This document shows positions 54,906 through 63,892 of a DNA stretch of 64,000 bases, piece by piece. Each line of letters begins with the position of its first letter. The first letter of the stretch is position 1. Position numbers and translations under genes: made by a program. Origin of the DNA: Weissella viridescens (GTDB taxonomy: Bacteria; Bacillota; Bacilli; Lactobacillales; Lactobacillaceae); NCBI RefSeq assembly GCF_001437355.1, contig NZ_JQBM01000001.1, positions 62,001 through 126,000 of the forward strand, written 5' to 3'. The notes beneath the pieces are model-generated. The model was not told where the DNA came from, made no database searches, and saw only the letters and a list, made by a program, of their open reading frames with translations.

Positions 54906-55949
54906 GTGGCATGCTTTTTTTCTTTCAATGGCGCGATGTACCACGATCCACTCGTCCGGGTGAGTCAGGTTAAGACACATAAAACTGGCGCTGAATCTGA
55001 CCAATACGGTAACCGTGTAAAAACGTACTCACAAAAAATTACTGCCACTTTTCTAAATACGAAACAAACGCACGAGACGATCAAACTTACGAATAGCTAC
55101 GACACATCCTATGCATTAAATGAACCTGTTAGACCTGGTCAACAATTGTTTCTAACACATGATGGACACGGCCAGTGGTCAATCAAAAATGCTCGGCATG
55201 ATATGCTTTGGATGCCACTGGCGGTCTTTGTTTTAGGTGCTATGCTTATTTTAACTGGTCGCCATGGTCGGCTAATGTTACTTACATTGTTCATGAATGT
55301 GGGGTTGTTTATTTTTTTCATCTGGCTCAATACGCAAATACCACATAGCAATGTTTTCGTCTTATTTATTTTCTTTTCTATTTTAACAACGATCTTAACC
55401 CTCGGATTATTAATGGGCTTTCGTTCACGGCAAACCTGGGTCATCATTACGACCGTACTTGCAACAAGTCTTGTGACCTTGAGTCTGAGTGCCTTGATTT
55501 TTACGATTTTGCATAATCAAGGTGTTTATTATGAGCACATGGAATTTGTTACTGAAAATCCAGAGACGCTTTTCATGGCAATGACTTTAGTCGGGGTCCT
55601 AGGAGCAGTGATGGATGAAGCAACTGATATGACTGCAACACTTTTTTCATTAAAACGAGAACGTCCCGACATTTCGAATGGTGAATTGATTAAAGCCGGA
55701 CGGAATATGGGTGGAGAAATATTTGGTGCACTTAATAATGTGCTTTTCCTTATTTTTATTGCCGAACAACTCCCCATGGCTGTTCTGTTTCTCAGAAATG
55801 GTAATAATTGGTCATTCACTTATATCAGTAATTTATCCATTGGAATGATTCAAACGTTGATTAGCGCTATTGGCATTGTCCTAACTGTACCCATCGGATT
55901 ACTCTGCTTTAAACTCTTTACGCTACGGAAAGGGGAAAATGACAAATGA
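54906..55949 (+). CDS. YibE/F-like membrane protein, probably frameshifted near its start
   Basis: The first open codon here is a GTG at 54906, giving MACFFSFNGAMYHDPLVRVSQV..., followed by an outside domain and about seven helices (PF07907-type YibE_F). The true start is probably the ATG at 54833 (MQILKSYLKK). A run of eight A's (54857-54864) then shifts the frame; with seven A's it would read KKTWHAWLALFVLVISVACFF and join the ORF, supplying the missing N-terminal membrane helix. Function of the family is unknown; transport is suspected. It overlaps its partner at 55946 by four bases. Confidence 0.8.
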   Translation: MACFFSFNGAMYHDPLVRVSQVKTHKTGAESDQYGNRVKTYSQKITATFLNTKQTHETIKLTNSYDTSYALNEPVRPGQQLFLTHDGHGQWSIKNARHDMLWMPLAVFVLGAMLILTGRHGRLMLLTLFMNVGLFIFFIWLNTQIPHSNVFVLFIFFSILTTILTLGLLMGFRSRQTWVIITTVLATSLVTLSLSALIFTILHNQGVYYEHMEFVTENPETLFMAMTLVGVLGAVMDEATDMTATLFSLKRERPDISNGELIKAGRNMGGEIFGALNNVLFLIFIAEQLPMAVLFLRNGNNWSFTYISNLSIGMIQTLISAIGIVLTVPIGLLCFKLFTLRKGENDK

Positions 55950-56701
55950 ACGTGACTTTAGCTTTAGCAATAATTTTGTTTGTTTTAATGATCCTTATTG
56001 GCGGATCCCGTGGCCTTGGCGCATTTGTGAGCCTATGGATTAATTTTTTGGTTTTGGCCACCGTGATTACACTAATCAGCTTTTCCTTCAACCCATTTTG
56101 GGTACTGCTAATTGGCGGTGGGGTAATTTTAACCATTACGGTTATTAGTACTGGTATTGATGAAGATGCGACAAGCTTAGCCTTGGCTGTGAGCTTTATT
56201 GTCATGATTATCTTACTTGCCCTAATAGTGCCAATTGAACACTTAGCTTTGTCAGGTGGTTTTTCCGTTGAAAATAGTGAGGAGCTAGAAGGGTTGTCCT
56301 TAGGCATTAGTGTGCCATTTACCACTCTGGGTATTTGTGCGGCTTTGTTAGCAACTTTAGGCGCTATTGCCGAAGCGGCCGTTGCTATTGCTGCTGGGTT
56401 AAGCGAATTGAAAGCAGATCAAGCAACATTTGATTTACCAACACTGGCCAAAGCTGGTCAAAATTTAGGGCATGAGATTGTTGGTACTGCCGTTAACACC
56501 GTTTTATTTGGTTACTTGGCAGACTTCTTAAGTCTTTCACTCTTGTTCACGCGCTTAAATTACAGTCTATCTGAGATAATCAATACAAAACTATTTACCA
56601 CGTCAATGTTGTCCTTACTTTATTCAGTTCTGGGTGTTGTACTGGTTTTACCATTCACAATTTTAATTTTCTATTATCAAAACCGTAAACGCGCCCAATA
56701 A
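55946..56701 (+). CDS. YibE/F-like membrane protein, second partner
   Basis: 251 residues with about seven helices and the family motif LLATLGAIAEAAVAIAAGLSEL...GQNLGHEIVGTAVNTVLFGYL, which parallels the MDEATDMTATLF...GRNMGGEIFGALNNVLFLIF of the upstream gene. The two probably form a heteromeric membrane complex. The ATG overlaps the upstream stop. No substrate can be named. Confidence 0.83.
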   Translation: MNVTLALAIILFVLMILIGGSRGLGAFVSLWINFLVLATVITLISFSFNPFWVLLIGGGVILTITVISTGIDEDATSLALAVSFIVMIILLALIVPIEHLALSGGFSVENSEELEGLSLGISVPFTTLGICAALLATLGAIAEAAVAIAAGLSELKADQATFDLPTLAKAGQNLGHEIVGTAVNTVLFGYLADFLSLSLLFTRLNYSLSEIINTKLFTTSMLSLLYSVLGVVLVLPFTILIFYYQNRKRAQ

Positions 56702-56762
56702 TTTCAACAAAAATGCCGAAATCACAGGTTTTCAATAGGAAAAATGAGAAGACTGTGTTACC

Positions 56763-56783
56763 ATTTATTTATAACAAATAAAT
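56763..56783. promoter_or_regulatory. Inverted repeat upstream of the ArlR-like regulator
   Basis: ATTTATTT and AAATAAAT are perfect inverted halves around ATAAC, 60 bases before the regulator gene. It may be an autoregulatory site; its A/T richness means chance is not excluded. Confidence 0.35.
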
Positions 56784-56842
56784 TAGAAATAACAGATCAA
56801 AAGATCGCCTTTTAAATTAAGAAGAAAGATAGGTACGCACAT

Positions 56843-57532
56843 ATGAGTAATATCCTTATCGTTGAAGACGAAGAAAATTTGGCACGTTTTGTTGAGCTAG
56901 AATTGCAACACGAAGGCTACGAAACCCATGTCGCTGACAATGGTCGCGATGGATTAGATGAAGCCATGAATAATGACTATGACTTGATCCTCTTGGATTT
57001 GATGTTGCCTGAATTAAGCGGACTTGAAGTTGCCCGTCGTTTACGTGAAGTTAAAAACACACCTATTATTATGATGACCGCACGTGATTCAGTAATTGAC
57101 CGCGTTTCTGGGTTAGACTACGGTGCTGATGACTACGTTGTTAAGCCATTCGCTATTGAAGAATTGCTAGCACGTGTTCGATCACTATTGCGTCGTATCA
57201 ATATTGAAACAGAAGAACACAGCTCACATCAAAGTGTTGTCCGTTACCGCGACTTAACGGTTGAAAAAGAAAACCGAATTGCACGCCGTGGTAATGAAAT
57301 TATCAATTTGACAAAGCGTGAATATGAATTATTGCTAATCTTGATGGAAAACATTAATGTTGTACAATCTCGTGAAGAACTTTTGAAAAAGGTTTGGGGT
57401 TACGACGCTGATATCGAAACAAATGTTGTGGATGTTTACATTCGTTACCTACGTAACAAGATTGACCAACCAGATTCACGCGCTTCGTACATCCAAACTG
57501 TTCGTGGGACAGGATATGTCATGCGTCAATAG
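56843..57532 (+). CDS. OmpR-family response regulator, ArlR/LisR/CsrR-like
   Basis: 229 residues. Receiver (1-118) with EDEEN acidic residues, phosphoacceptor Asp in LILLDLMLPELSG, Thr in MMTARD and Lys in VVKPF; winged-helix output domain (about 135-228, NLTKREYELLLILMENINVVQSREELLKKVWGY). The wording of the output domain is closest to ArlR/LisR/CsrR. It is followed after 18 bases by its kinase. Such systems respond to envelope and osmotic stress. Confidence 0.88.
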   Translation: MSNILIVEDEENLARFVELELQHEGYETHVADNGRDGLDEAMNNDYDLILLDLMLPELSGLEVARRLREVKNTPIIMMTARDSVIDRVSGLDYGADDYVVKPFAIEELLARVRSLLRRINIETEEHSSHQSVVRYRDLTVEKENRIARRGNEIINLTKREYELLLILMENINVVQSREELLKKVWGYDADIETNVVDVYIRYLRNKIDQPDSRASYIQTVRGTGYVMRQ

Positions 57533-57550
57533 TAAGGTGGGGGAATCAAC

Positions 57551-59026
57551 ATGGATAATGCAAAATCCAAAAACAAACAAGCATCAACACCTAAGCCCAT
57601 TTCGCTGAAATGGAAGTGGACTGTTGGATCGCTAGTTGGTGTTTTTTTGGTGTTTGTTGTCTTTGCTTGGTTTTTGGTCCAAGCTTTCTCAAACCGAATG
57701 CTTAACACGGAAAGCGATGATGTTAATCGCTCAATGACAACTGTGGCTAGAAGGCTGGAACGTGAATCAGATCGCCAATTAAATTCAACAGATATTGATA
57801 ATGTGCTTCGTCCGAATCAGGCTGATTTTAATTCAGTCGTTAACGACCCTGTCATTCACGAAATTGCTCGTTCTGACTATGATTTGATTATTTATGATAA
57901 TCACGGGAAGCAGGTGTACCCTGAAAAGCCAACCAATGTTGCATATAAACCTGTCAAAAAATCAACAATCTCACTGGAAAAAGTCAATCATTCAAAACAA
58001 ATGATTGGTCGTCAACCCTTAGTAAATCGAGATGGCCATGCAACTGGTTACTTAGTTGTTGAAAATAGACTCGTGTCTTATCACAAAACATTCACGCAAG
58101 TCTTTTCAATTATTGTTGTCTCAATTATTCTGGGATTGATGTTGCTAGGGTTATGGACATATTGGTTATCAGGTTACTTCCTGTTGCCAATTCAAGACAT
58201 GACCAAAGTTGCCGATCGCATTCAAAAAGATCCCAACTTGCCCGAGCGTGTTAAAGTTGAAACACGCCACCCTGACGAACTGTCGGAATTAGCAGATGTT
58301 TTGAACAGCATGCTTGATCGTATGCAACGTTTCATCACACAACAGCAACGCTTCGTGGAGGATGTTTCACACGAACTACGTACACCTGTTGCCATTGTAA
58401 AGGGCCATATGGAGTTACTTAATCGATGGGGGAAAGATGACCCTAAGATTTTAGATGAATCTATCCAAGCCTCACTCAAGGAAATGCAACGTATGCAGGG
58501 ACTCGTTCAAGAAATGCTTGATTTGACCCGTGCTGACCAAGTTGAATTAACCTTTAAAGATGGTCACACCGATGCAAAGGAAGTCATTAACAGTGTGTAT
58601 CACAACTATGAACTGATCTATCCGGACTTTAAATTTGTCCTAGATGATACGTTGAAGAGTGCCACTTGGCTAAACATGAGTCGTGACCATTTCGAACAAA
58701 TTTTGATTATTTTAACTGACAACAGCGTGAAATATAGTCAAGATCGAAAGGAAATTCACTTCTCGGCCTCTAAATCTGGATCAAACCTTGAAGTTGCGAT
58801 TCAAGACTTTGGTGAAGGGATTAGCTCCGAAGATGCACAACATGTTTTTGACCGATTTTATCGTGTTGATAAGGCACGTTCACGTAAACAAGGTGGAAAT
58901 GGCCTAGGCTTAAGTATTGCGCAAAAGCTTGTTGAAGGTTATGGGGGCACAATTGCCCTCGAATCCGCACTAGGTCAAGGAACTATTTTCCGTGTTACAT
59001 TACCAATCCAAGAAGAAACAGACTAA
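57551..59026 (+). CDS. Sensor histidine kinase, ArlS/LisK-like
   Basis: 491 residues: a membrane helix (about 25-45), an extracellular sensor domain of about 130 residues, a second helix (about 185-207), a HAMP domain, HisKA motif VEDVSHELRTPVAIVKGHMELLNRWGKDD and ATPase boxes (DNSVKYS, DFGEGI, GGNGLGLSIA). The LLNRWGKDDP segment is characteristic of ArlS/LisK. GGTGGGGG lies before the ATG. A terminator follows. Confidence 0.88.
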   Translation: MDNAKSKNKQASTPKPISLKWKWTVGSLVGVFLVFVVFAWFLVQAFSNRMLNTESDDVNRSMTTVARRLERESDRQLNSTDIDNVLRPNQADFNSVVNDPVIHEIARSDYDLIIYDNHGKQVYPEKPTNVAYKPVKKSTISLEKVNHSKQMIGRQPLVNRDGHATGYLVVENRLVSYHKTFTQVFSIIVVSIILGLMLLGLWTYWLSGYFLLPIQDMTKVADRIQKDPNLPERVKVETRHPDELSELADVLNSMLDRMQRFITQQQRFVEDVSHELRTPVAIVKGHMELLNRWGKDDPKILDESIQASLKEMQRMQGLVQEMLDLTRADQVELTFKDGHTDAKEVINSVYHNYELIYPDFKFVLDDTLKSATWLNMSRDHFEQILIILTDNSVKYSQDRKEIHFSASKSGSNLEVAIQDFGEGISSEDAQHVFDRFYRVDKARSRKQGGNGLGLSIAQKLVEGYGGTIALESALGQGTIFRVTLPIQEETD

Positions 59027-59038
59027 CGAAACACGATG

Positions 59039-59090
59039 AAAACGATGCTGAAATGATTGGATACCACCATTTCAACATCGTTTTTATTTT
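59039..59090 (+). terminator. Terminator of the ArlRS-like operon
   Basis: AAACGATG-TGAAATG pairs with CATTTCA-CATCGTTT across an 11-base loop, followed by a T-rich run. Confidence 0.85.
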
Positions 59091-59114
59091 CATGTAAAGG
59101 AAGAAGTACGTTTT

Positions 59115-60119
59115 ATGATTATTAAACACGCGATTCTACACATTCTAGATAAGGATGCGGGTAATTTAATTGCTTCTCAAAGTGAGATGGATATCTCAAA
59201 CATCCAAATTCACGAATATTTAAAAGGCATTTTAACAAAATTTGAGAGTGGCGATTATAAGCCTGGTGAGTTAAATGACTCTGATTACATTGCCAAGATG
59301 ATTAGTGATGATAATCCTGACAATTTTGTTGAAAAAACGACTGCATTAGCCGATAAGCTTTTTAGTATTGTCGCTCCAGCAGAAAACGTACCAGCTGGAG
59401 ATTTGCTCTGTGTCGAATATGCCAATGGCACCGATGACTATTTTGCCATGTTAAAGCTGAATTTAGTGCCACACTACACACATACGATTGACTATGAAGG
59501 TGATGACCTTGTCAACAAACTTGTACTTAATCGTTCAATCTTACCGGATCCAACACAAACAGCTCAAGAAGGCATTATTATTAACCTAATGACAGGTAGT
59601 TTTCAATTAGTTGAGAAGCAATACTTAATTGATGGTCATCGCATCAATTATTTCTCTCAAAATTTCTTGGAAATCGATCCAGAAACCTCAGCCAGAGATA
59701 ATATTAAGACCATTAAAAATGCGGTAAAACATGTCGCCGACAAATTTGACGTTCCAGAACATGAAGCTTTATCAACCACGCAAAATGCTATTTTTAAAAA
59801 CCTTCAAGAAAAAGAAGGGGCGATTAAGGTTTCAGATATCGGGGATGCGGTGTTTGCAGGTAATATGTCTGCACAAACTGCATACCAGGAAATCACAAAA
59901 GAACAATCACTCGATGAATCAATTGACATTCCGAATGCTGCAAAATATGAAAAAAAGTACCAAGTCCAACGCTTCAAACTGGATTCAGGGATTGAGATCA
60001 CAATTCCCATCGACATCTATCAAGATAAGTCTAAAGTAGAATTTGTGAATAATCCTGATGGCACGCAAACCTTATTGCTCAAAGATATTGGTGCTATTAT
60101 GAATAAATTCAATTCGTAA
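59115..60119 (+). CDS. Nucleoid-associated protein (NdpA/YejK family)
   Basis: 334 residues. The N-terminus IIKHAILHILDKDAGNLIASQSEMD, the GDLLCVEYANGTDDYFAMLKLNLVPHYTH segment and the C-terminal VQRFKLDSGIEITIPIDIYQDKSKVEFVNNPDGTQTLLLKDIG match the PF04245 nucleoid-associated family. In phages and some bacteria this family binds DNA, but its role in lactic acid bacteria is not known. Single gene between terminators. Confidence 0.83.
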   Translation: MIIKHAILHILDKDAGNLIASQSEMDISNIQIHEYLKGILTKFESGDYKPGELNDSDYIAKMISDDNPDNFVEKTTALADKLFSIVAPAENVPAGDLLCVEYANGTDDYFAMLKLNLVPHYTHTIDYEGDDLVNKLVLNRSILPDPTQTAQEGIIINLMTGSFQLVEKQYLIDGHRINYFSQNFLEIDPETSARDNIKTIKNAVKHVADKFDVPEHEALSTTQNAIFKNLQEKEGAIKVSDIGDAVFAGNMSAQTAYQEITKEQSLDESIDIPNAAKYEKKYQVQRFKLDSGIEITIPIDIYQDKSKVEFVNNPDGTQTLLLKDIGAIMNKFNS

Positions 60120-60143
60120 ATTAAGAATACGTGAGCTTATGAT

Positions 60144-60181
60144 AAAAGGATAAACCCTTCATGAAGGGTTTATCCTTTTAA
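60144..60181. terminator. Perfect-palindrome terminator
   Basis: AAAAGGATAAACCCTTCA is followed immediately by its reverse complement, giving an 18-bp stem with A and T ends. Confidence 0.9.
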
Positions 60182-60256
60182 TTGTTTCACAAATCAGAAC
60201 AGTGTAGAATTAACCACTGTATATTTATGTAATTATATTTGGATTGGAGCAAAAAA

Positions 60257-61741
60257 ATGAATAAAAAGAAGATTGGTTTATCAGCCCTCGTGTTGATGAT
60301 CTTTTCAACGATTTTTGGCTTTGCTAATGGACCCGTTGCATATATGCAAACAGGTTACGCGGCCATTATCTGGTATGTGCTGGGTGCACTATTCTTCTTT
60401 CTACCAACCTCAATGATGTATGCCGAATTCGGATCTGCTTATAAGGATTCTAAAGGTGGTATTTACACATGGATGGAAGGGGCCCTTGGGAAAAAGACTG
60501 CGTTTATCGCAACTTTCGTGGGACTTGCTGCCTGGGTTGTATGGATGATTTCGGTCGCCCAAAAGGTTTGGATTCCATTTTCAACTATCTTTGCTGGTCA
60601 TGACATGACCCAAAGTTGGTCAATTTTTGGACTATCAAGTACCAAGACTGTTGGACTATTAGCAATTGCCTTCGTCATTGTCGTTGCATTCTTCGTTACA
60701 CGTGGTGTGCAGTCAATTTCCAAGATTTCATCAATTGGTGGAATCTTTGTCATGGCAATGAACGTCATTTTGATTATCGCATCAATTATCGTTTTGATTG
60801 CGCATCATGGTCAATTTGCTGAACCAATCGTTGCCAAGTCATTTATCGTGCCAGAGAATCCAGCTTTCCAATCACCTATGCAGTTAATTTCATTTGCTTT
60901 GTATGCAGTCTTTGCCTATGCCGGCATGGAACAATTAGGTGGGATGATGGAAGATATCGATGATGCCGAAAAGACTTATCCAAAGGCTGTCTTTATCGCA
61001 ACCATCGTGATTGCTTTCGGGTATGCCTTATCAATCTTATTCTGGGGTGTTACGACTAACTGGTTGAATTTGTCAAATATGTCAAATGCCAATCTAGGTA
61101 ATGTAACTTACATCTTGATGAATAATTTAGGGGTGGAATTTGGTTCTGCCGTTGGCTTTTCACATACTGCTTCACTTACGTTAGGGGCATGGTTTGCGCG
61201 ATTTGCCGGACTTTCAATGTTCATGGCCTACCTTGGTTCATTCTTCGTACTAACATATTCACCACTTAAGTCATTCATCTTAGGATCACCTAAGGAAGTT
61301 TGGCCAAAGTCAGTGATTCGTTTGAACAAGGCAGGGGTCCCAACGGTTGCAGTCTGGTTGCAAGTAGGCTTGGTCATTCTCTTTATTCTTGGAATCTCAT
61401 TTGGTGGTAGCAATGCTGCTGAACTTTACCAAATTTTGACAAACATGGGAAATGTTTCTTCAACTTTGCCATACGTCTTTTTGGTTGCTGCTTTCCCAAT
61501 TTTCAAGAAACTAACAAACGTCAATCATCCGTTTGTTTTCTTTAAATCAAAGCGGGTTACATGGTTTGCCACAATCATTGTTGAAGCCTTGATTATTACA
61601 TCAATGGTCATGACGATTATTCCATTGATCACGACTGGTGATTATGCAAATGCATTTTGGACCATTGTAGGACCAATTTTCTTTGCTTTCTTAGCATGGC
61701 TACTTTACAGTCATGCCGAGCGTAAACACGGTAAGTTATAA
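60257..61741 (+). CDS. Amino-acid permease, YjeM-like (APC superfamily)
   Basis: 494 residues from the ATG at 60257, set by TTGGAG upstream. Twelve or more helices; the first helix and loop (ALVLMIFSTIFGFANGPVAYMQTGYAAIIWYV) resemble YjeM-type glutamate/GABA-family transporters rather than classical GadC. YKDSKGGIYTWMEGALG and YAGMEQLGGMMEDIDDAEKTYPKAV are APC-family loops. The substrate is not certain. No decarboxylase is adjacent, so it is not an acid-resistance pair here. Confidence 0.85.
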   Translation: MNKKKIGLSALVLMIFSTIFGFANGPVAYMQTGYAAIIWYVLGALFFFLPTSMMYAEFGSAYKDSKGGIYTWMEGALGKKTAFIATFVGLAAWVVWMISVAQKVWIPFSTIFAGHDMTQSWSIFGLSSTKTVGLLAIAFVIVVAFFVTRGVQSISKISSIGGIFVMAMNVILIIASIIVLIAHHGQFAEPIVAKSFIVPENPAFQSPMQLISFALYAVFAYAGMEQLGGMMEDIDDAEKTYPKAVFIATIVIAFGYALSILFWGVTTNWLNLSNMSNANLGNVTYILMNNLGVEFGSAVGFSHTASLTLGAWFARFAGLSMFMAYLGSFFVLTYSPLKSFILGSPKEVWPKSVIRLNKAGVPTVAVWLQVGLVILFILGISFGGSNAAELYQILTNMGNVSSTLPYVFLVAAFPIFKKLTNVNHPFVFFKSKRVTWFATIIVEALIITSMVMTIIPLITTGDYANAFWTIVGPIFFAFLAWLLYSHAERKHGKL

Positions 61742-61751
61742 ACGATACTGA

Positions 61752-61790
61752 AGACCATCGCTACTCATATAGTAGAGCGATGGTCTTTTT
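61752..61790 (+). terminator. Terminator of the permease gene
   Basis: AGACCATCGCT/AGCGATGGTCT forms an 11-bp stem, followed by five T's. Confidence 0.88.
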
Positions 61791-61873
61791 GCTGATTTAG
61801 CCTTATTTACAAGTCTTGCGGGTGTGATATAATGAGTTAGTTAAATATAAAACTCGTGAGGAAACTGCTTCAA

Positions 61874-62854
61874 ATGAAAATTAAACATTTAACGCCAATT
61901 CTAGTGATTCTATTATTAGGATTATTGGTAACTGGTAATATCAATATTTTGCAAGGACCATTGACGTCCTTTATGGAATGGGCTCAACATGCAATTGGTG
62001 GAGCTAACGCTGTTGGTTGGTCAATCGTAATGTTGACTTTGTTTGTGCGTCTTGTTCTAATGCCTTTCATGGTACAACAACAGCATGCTGCAACAGTGCA
62101 ACAAGAAAAGATGCGCTTGCTTCAACCACAATTATCAAAAATTCAAGATGCTCAAAAGAATGCCAAAACACGAGACGAGCAGATGCGTGCTTCGCAAGCC
62201 ATGATGGCTGTTTACCGCGAAAATGGCGTTTCAATGTTTGGTGGTATTAACTTTTCAATTATGTTGATTCAAATGCCCATTTTTACTGGTCTTTATTCAG
62301 CCATCCAACACTCAAAGGATTTGGTTGGGGCCAGTTTCTACGGTATTTCATTAACAGACAAGAGTCCAATGCTTGCATTTTTCACCGCAGCTTTGTACTT
62401 CTTACAGTCATACCTTTCAACCATTGGTATTCCAGAAGATCAAAAGAAGACGATGCGTTCAATGATGTTCATGATGCCATTGATGATGTTGTTCACCACT
62501 TGGTTTACCAATGGTGGAATTGCACTTTACTTTAGTGTCGGGGCGATTGTGATGATTTTCCAACAATTAATCATTACAATGTGGCGTCCACGTATTCGTA
62601 AGCATATTGGAAATACGTTTGAAGTGAAAGATGTCGCTGATGATGCCTTAGCTGGTAATCTCGCACCGGCAGCGGAACCAACAAACCGTTTTGCCAAAGC
62701 CATTCAAGATGCTCAGAACGCGCAACAAGAACAGGCAGCAGCTCAGACTGATTCGGATATTCCTAAGAAGACTGAAGCTCAATTACGGGCTGAAAATCGT
62801 GCGCGCAATGCAAAAAAGCATGCAAAACCAGATGACGAAGATGCAAAAAAATAA
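61874..62854 (+). CDS. yidC: Membrane protein insertase YidC/OxaA
   Basis: 326 residues from the ATG at 61874 (GAGGA upstream). It helps insert membrane proteins, with or without SecYEG. The five-helix core is clear: GWSIVMLTLFVRLVLMPFMVQQ, the basic cytoplasmic hairpin (PQLSKIQDAQKNAKTRDEQM), GGINFSIMLIQMPIFTGLY with the conserved groove region, and LFTTWFTNGGIALYF. The tail is Lys/Ala-rich. Gram-positive YidC is normally a lipoprotein; here the signal ends LLVTGNIN with Asn where the Cys is expected, so it cannot be lipidated. Confidence 0.93.
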   Translation: MKIKHLTPILVILLLGLLVTGNINILQGPLTSFMEWAQHAIGGANAVGWSIVMLTLFVRLVLMPFMVQQQHAATVQQEKMRLLQPQLSKIQDAQKNAKTRDEQMRASQAMMAVYRENGVSMFGGINFSIMLIQMPIFTGLYSAIQHSKDLVGASFYGISLTDKSPMLAFFTAALYFLQSYLSTIGIPEDQKKTMRSMMFMMPLMMLFTTWFTNGGIALYFSVGAIVMIFQQLIITMWRPRIRKHIGNTFEVKDVADDALAGNLAPAAEPTNRFAKAIQDAQNAQQEQAAAQTDSDIPKKTEAQLRAENRARNAKKHAKPDDEDAKK

Positions 62855-62861
62855 CATCCTA

Positions 62862-62899
62862 AAAAAAGGAAGCCTCATCTGATTGAGACTTCCTTTTTA
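62862..62899 (+). terminator. Terminator of yidC
   Basis: AAAAAGGAAG.CTCA pairs with TGAG.CTTCCTTTTT across a short loop; one C-A mismatch. Confidence 0.85.
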
Positions 62900-62963
62900 T
62901 TTTACTTATTTTATGTAAGGATGTATAATGATGGTAATTACAATATGATGGAGGATTTAGATT

Positions 62964-63299
62964 ATGGAATTTTACGAACCAAAACAGCATTCCGATGTTG
63001 AAATACGTGAAGCAATTGCTTCAAATGATGAACTGGTACTCTTCTTACAAACATCTTGGTGTGGTGATTGTAAAGCTATCAAACCCTTTGTACAACAATT
63101 CAAAGACCTTGTAGAAGAAACTGGGGCTAACTGGATTGATGCAGATCGTGATGAAAACATTGCTATTGCTGATGAAAATGGCCTCCGCGGAATTCCTGTC
63201 TTTGTACTTTTCAAGAATGGTCAGCAAGTTAGCCATATTGGAAATGGACAACGTTTAAATCCTGCAGATGTTGCCAACTGGATTAAAGAAAATGTCTAA
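62964..63299 (+). CDS. Thioredoxin-family protein with a CGDC motif
   Basis: 111 residues with the redox motif SWCGDCKAIKPF (Cys about 30 and 33), the cis-Pro in GLRGIPVFVLFKNGQQV and a normal thioredoxin-fold length. CGDC rather than CGPC is found in YtpP-like thioredoxins of Firmicutes and should alter redox potential. GGAGG is upstream. A TATAAT-like TATAAT at 62924-62929 may be the -10 box. Confidence 0.88.
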   Translation: MEFYEPKQHSDVEIREAIASNDELVLFLQTSWCGDCKAIKPFVQQFKDLVEETGANWIDADRDENIAIADENGLRGIPVFVLFKNGQQVSHIGNGQRLNPADVANWIKENV

Positions 63300-63340
63300 A
63301 AAAAGAAGATACCACAGTATAAGTGGTATCTTCTTTTTTA
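63299..63340. terminator. Bidirectional terminator between the thioredoxin-like and TetR genes
   Basis: AAAAGAAGATACCAC/GTGGTATCTTCTTTT, 15 bp, with a seven-base loop and T runs on both sides. Confidence 0.92.
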
Positions 63341-63892
63341 GCGATTTGCCTCAGTCATTTGTTGTGCTAATTTTGACATCTCGGCAACCGATTCATGCAT
63401 ACCTGTTGCAATCCAACGAATAGCCAGAGCCAGCATTCCAGAAGCTGTAAAATCAGCCACATAATCAATTGATTGGACAGGCTTATGGTCGGCTACACGA
63501 TCTTGACTATATAAGGCCACATATAGCTCTTGCAAAATATCACGAAGGGGTGGATAGAACTGTTCACGTAGACCAGCATTCAACAATACGGCGATAATCA
63601 TCCCATTTGACTTAATAAACCCGAAAAAGGCTTTAGCGATTGCTTCACTCGTCAATGGTAAATGTTCAACGTCTACTTTAAACTCACTGTTCAGCTGTTC
63701 AACAATTGTATCAATTACTGCTTCCTTTGTACCAAAATGGCGATAGAAAGCCATCCGTGACACGCCTGCCTCGCGGGTTATTTCGGTCACCGCCAGTTGG
63801 TCATAGGATTGGCTTTGCAACAAAGTTAACGTCGCATCAATAATTTGTTCGTCGGTTTGTTGACGAATACTTTCAGTCACTGCATTTCTCAT
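63338..63892 (-). CDS. TetR-family transcriptional regulator
   Basis: 184 residues. The N-terminal helix-turn-helix (about 12-60: IIDATLTLLQSQSYDQLAVTEITREAGVSRMAFYRHFGTKEAVIDTIVEQL) is textbook TetR; the C-terminal ligand/dimer domain contains LLNAGLREQFYPPL, as in the TetR C-terminal 39/DhaS-like subgroup. The likely target is a divergent gene just beyond the window's right end. The 108 bases after 63892 show only a short A/T-rich region. Confidence 0.87.
   Translation of the reverse strand: MRNAVTESIRQQTDEQIIDATLTLLQSQSYDQLAVTEITREAGVSRMAFYRHFGTKEAVIDTIVEQLNSEFKVDVEHLPLTSEAIAKAFFGFIKSNGMIIAVLLNAGLREQFYPPLRDILQELYVALYSQDRVADHKPVQSIDYVADFTASGMLALAIRWIATGMHESVAEMSKLAQQMTEANR

Noticed and set aside
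55918..56325. Minus-strand open frame opposite the second YibE/F-like gene
   Set aside because: Composition is a mirror of the hydrophobic plus-strand gene; no start signal.
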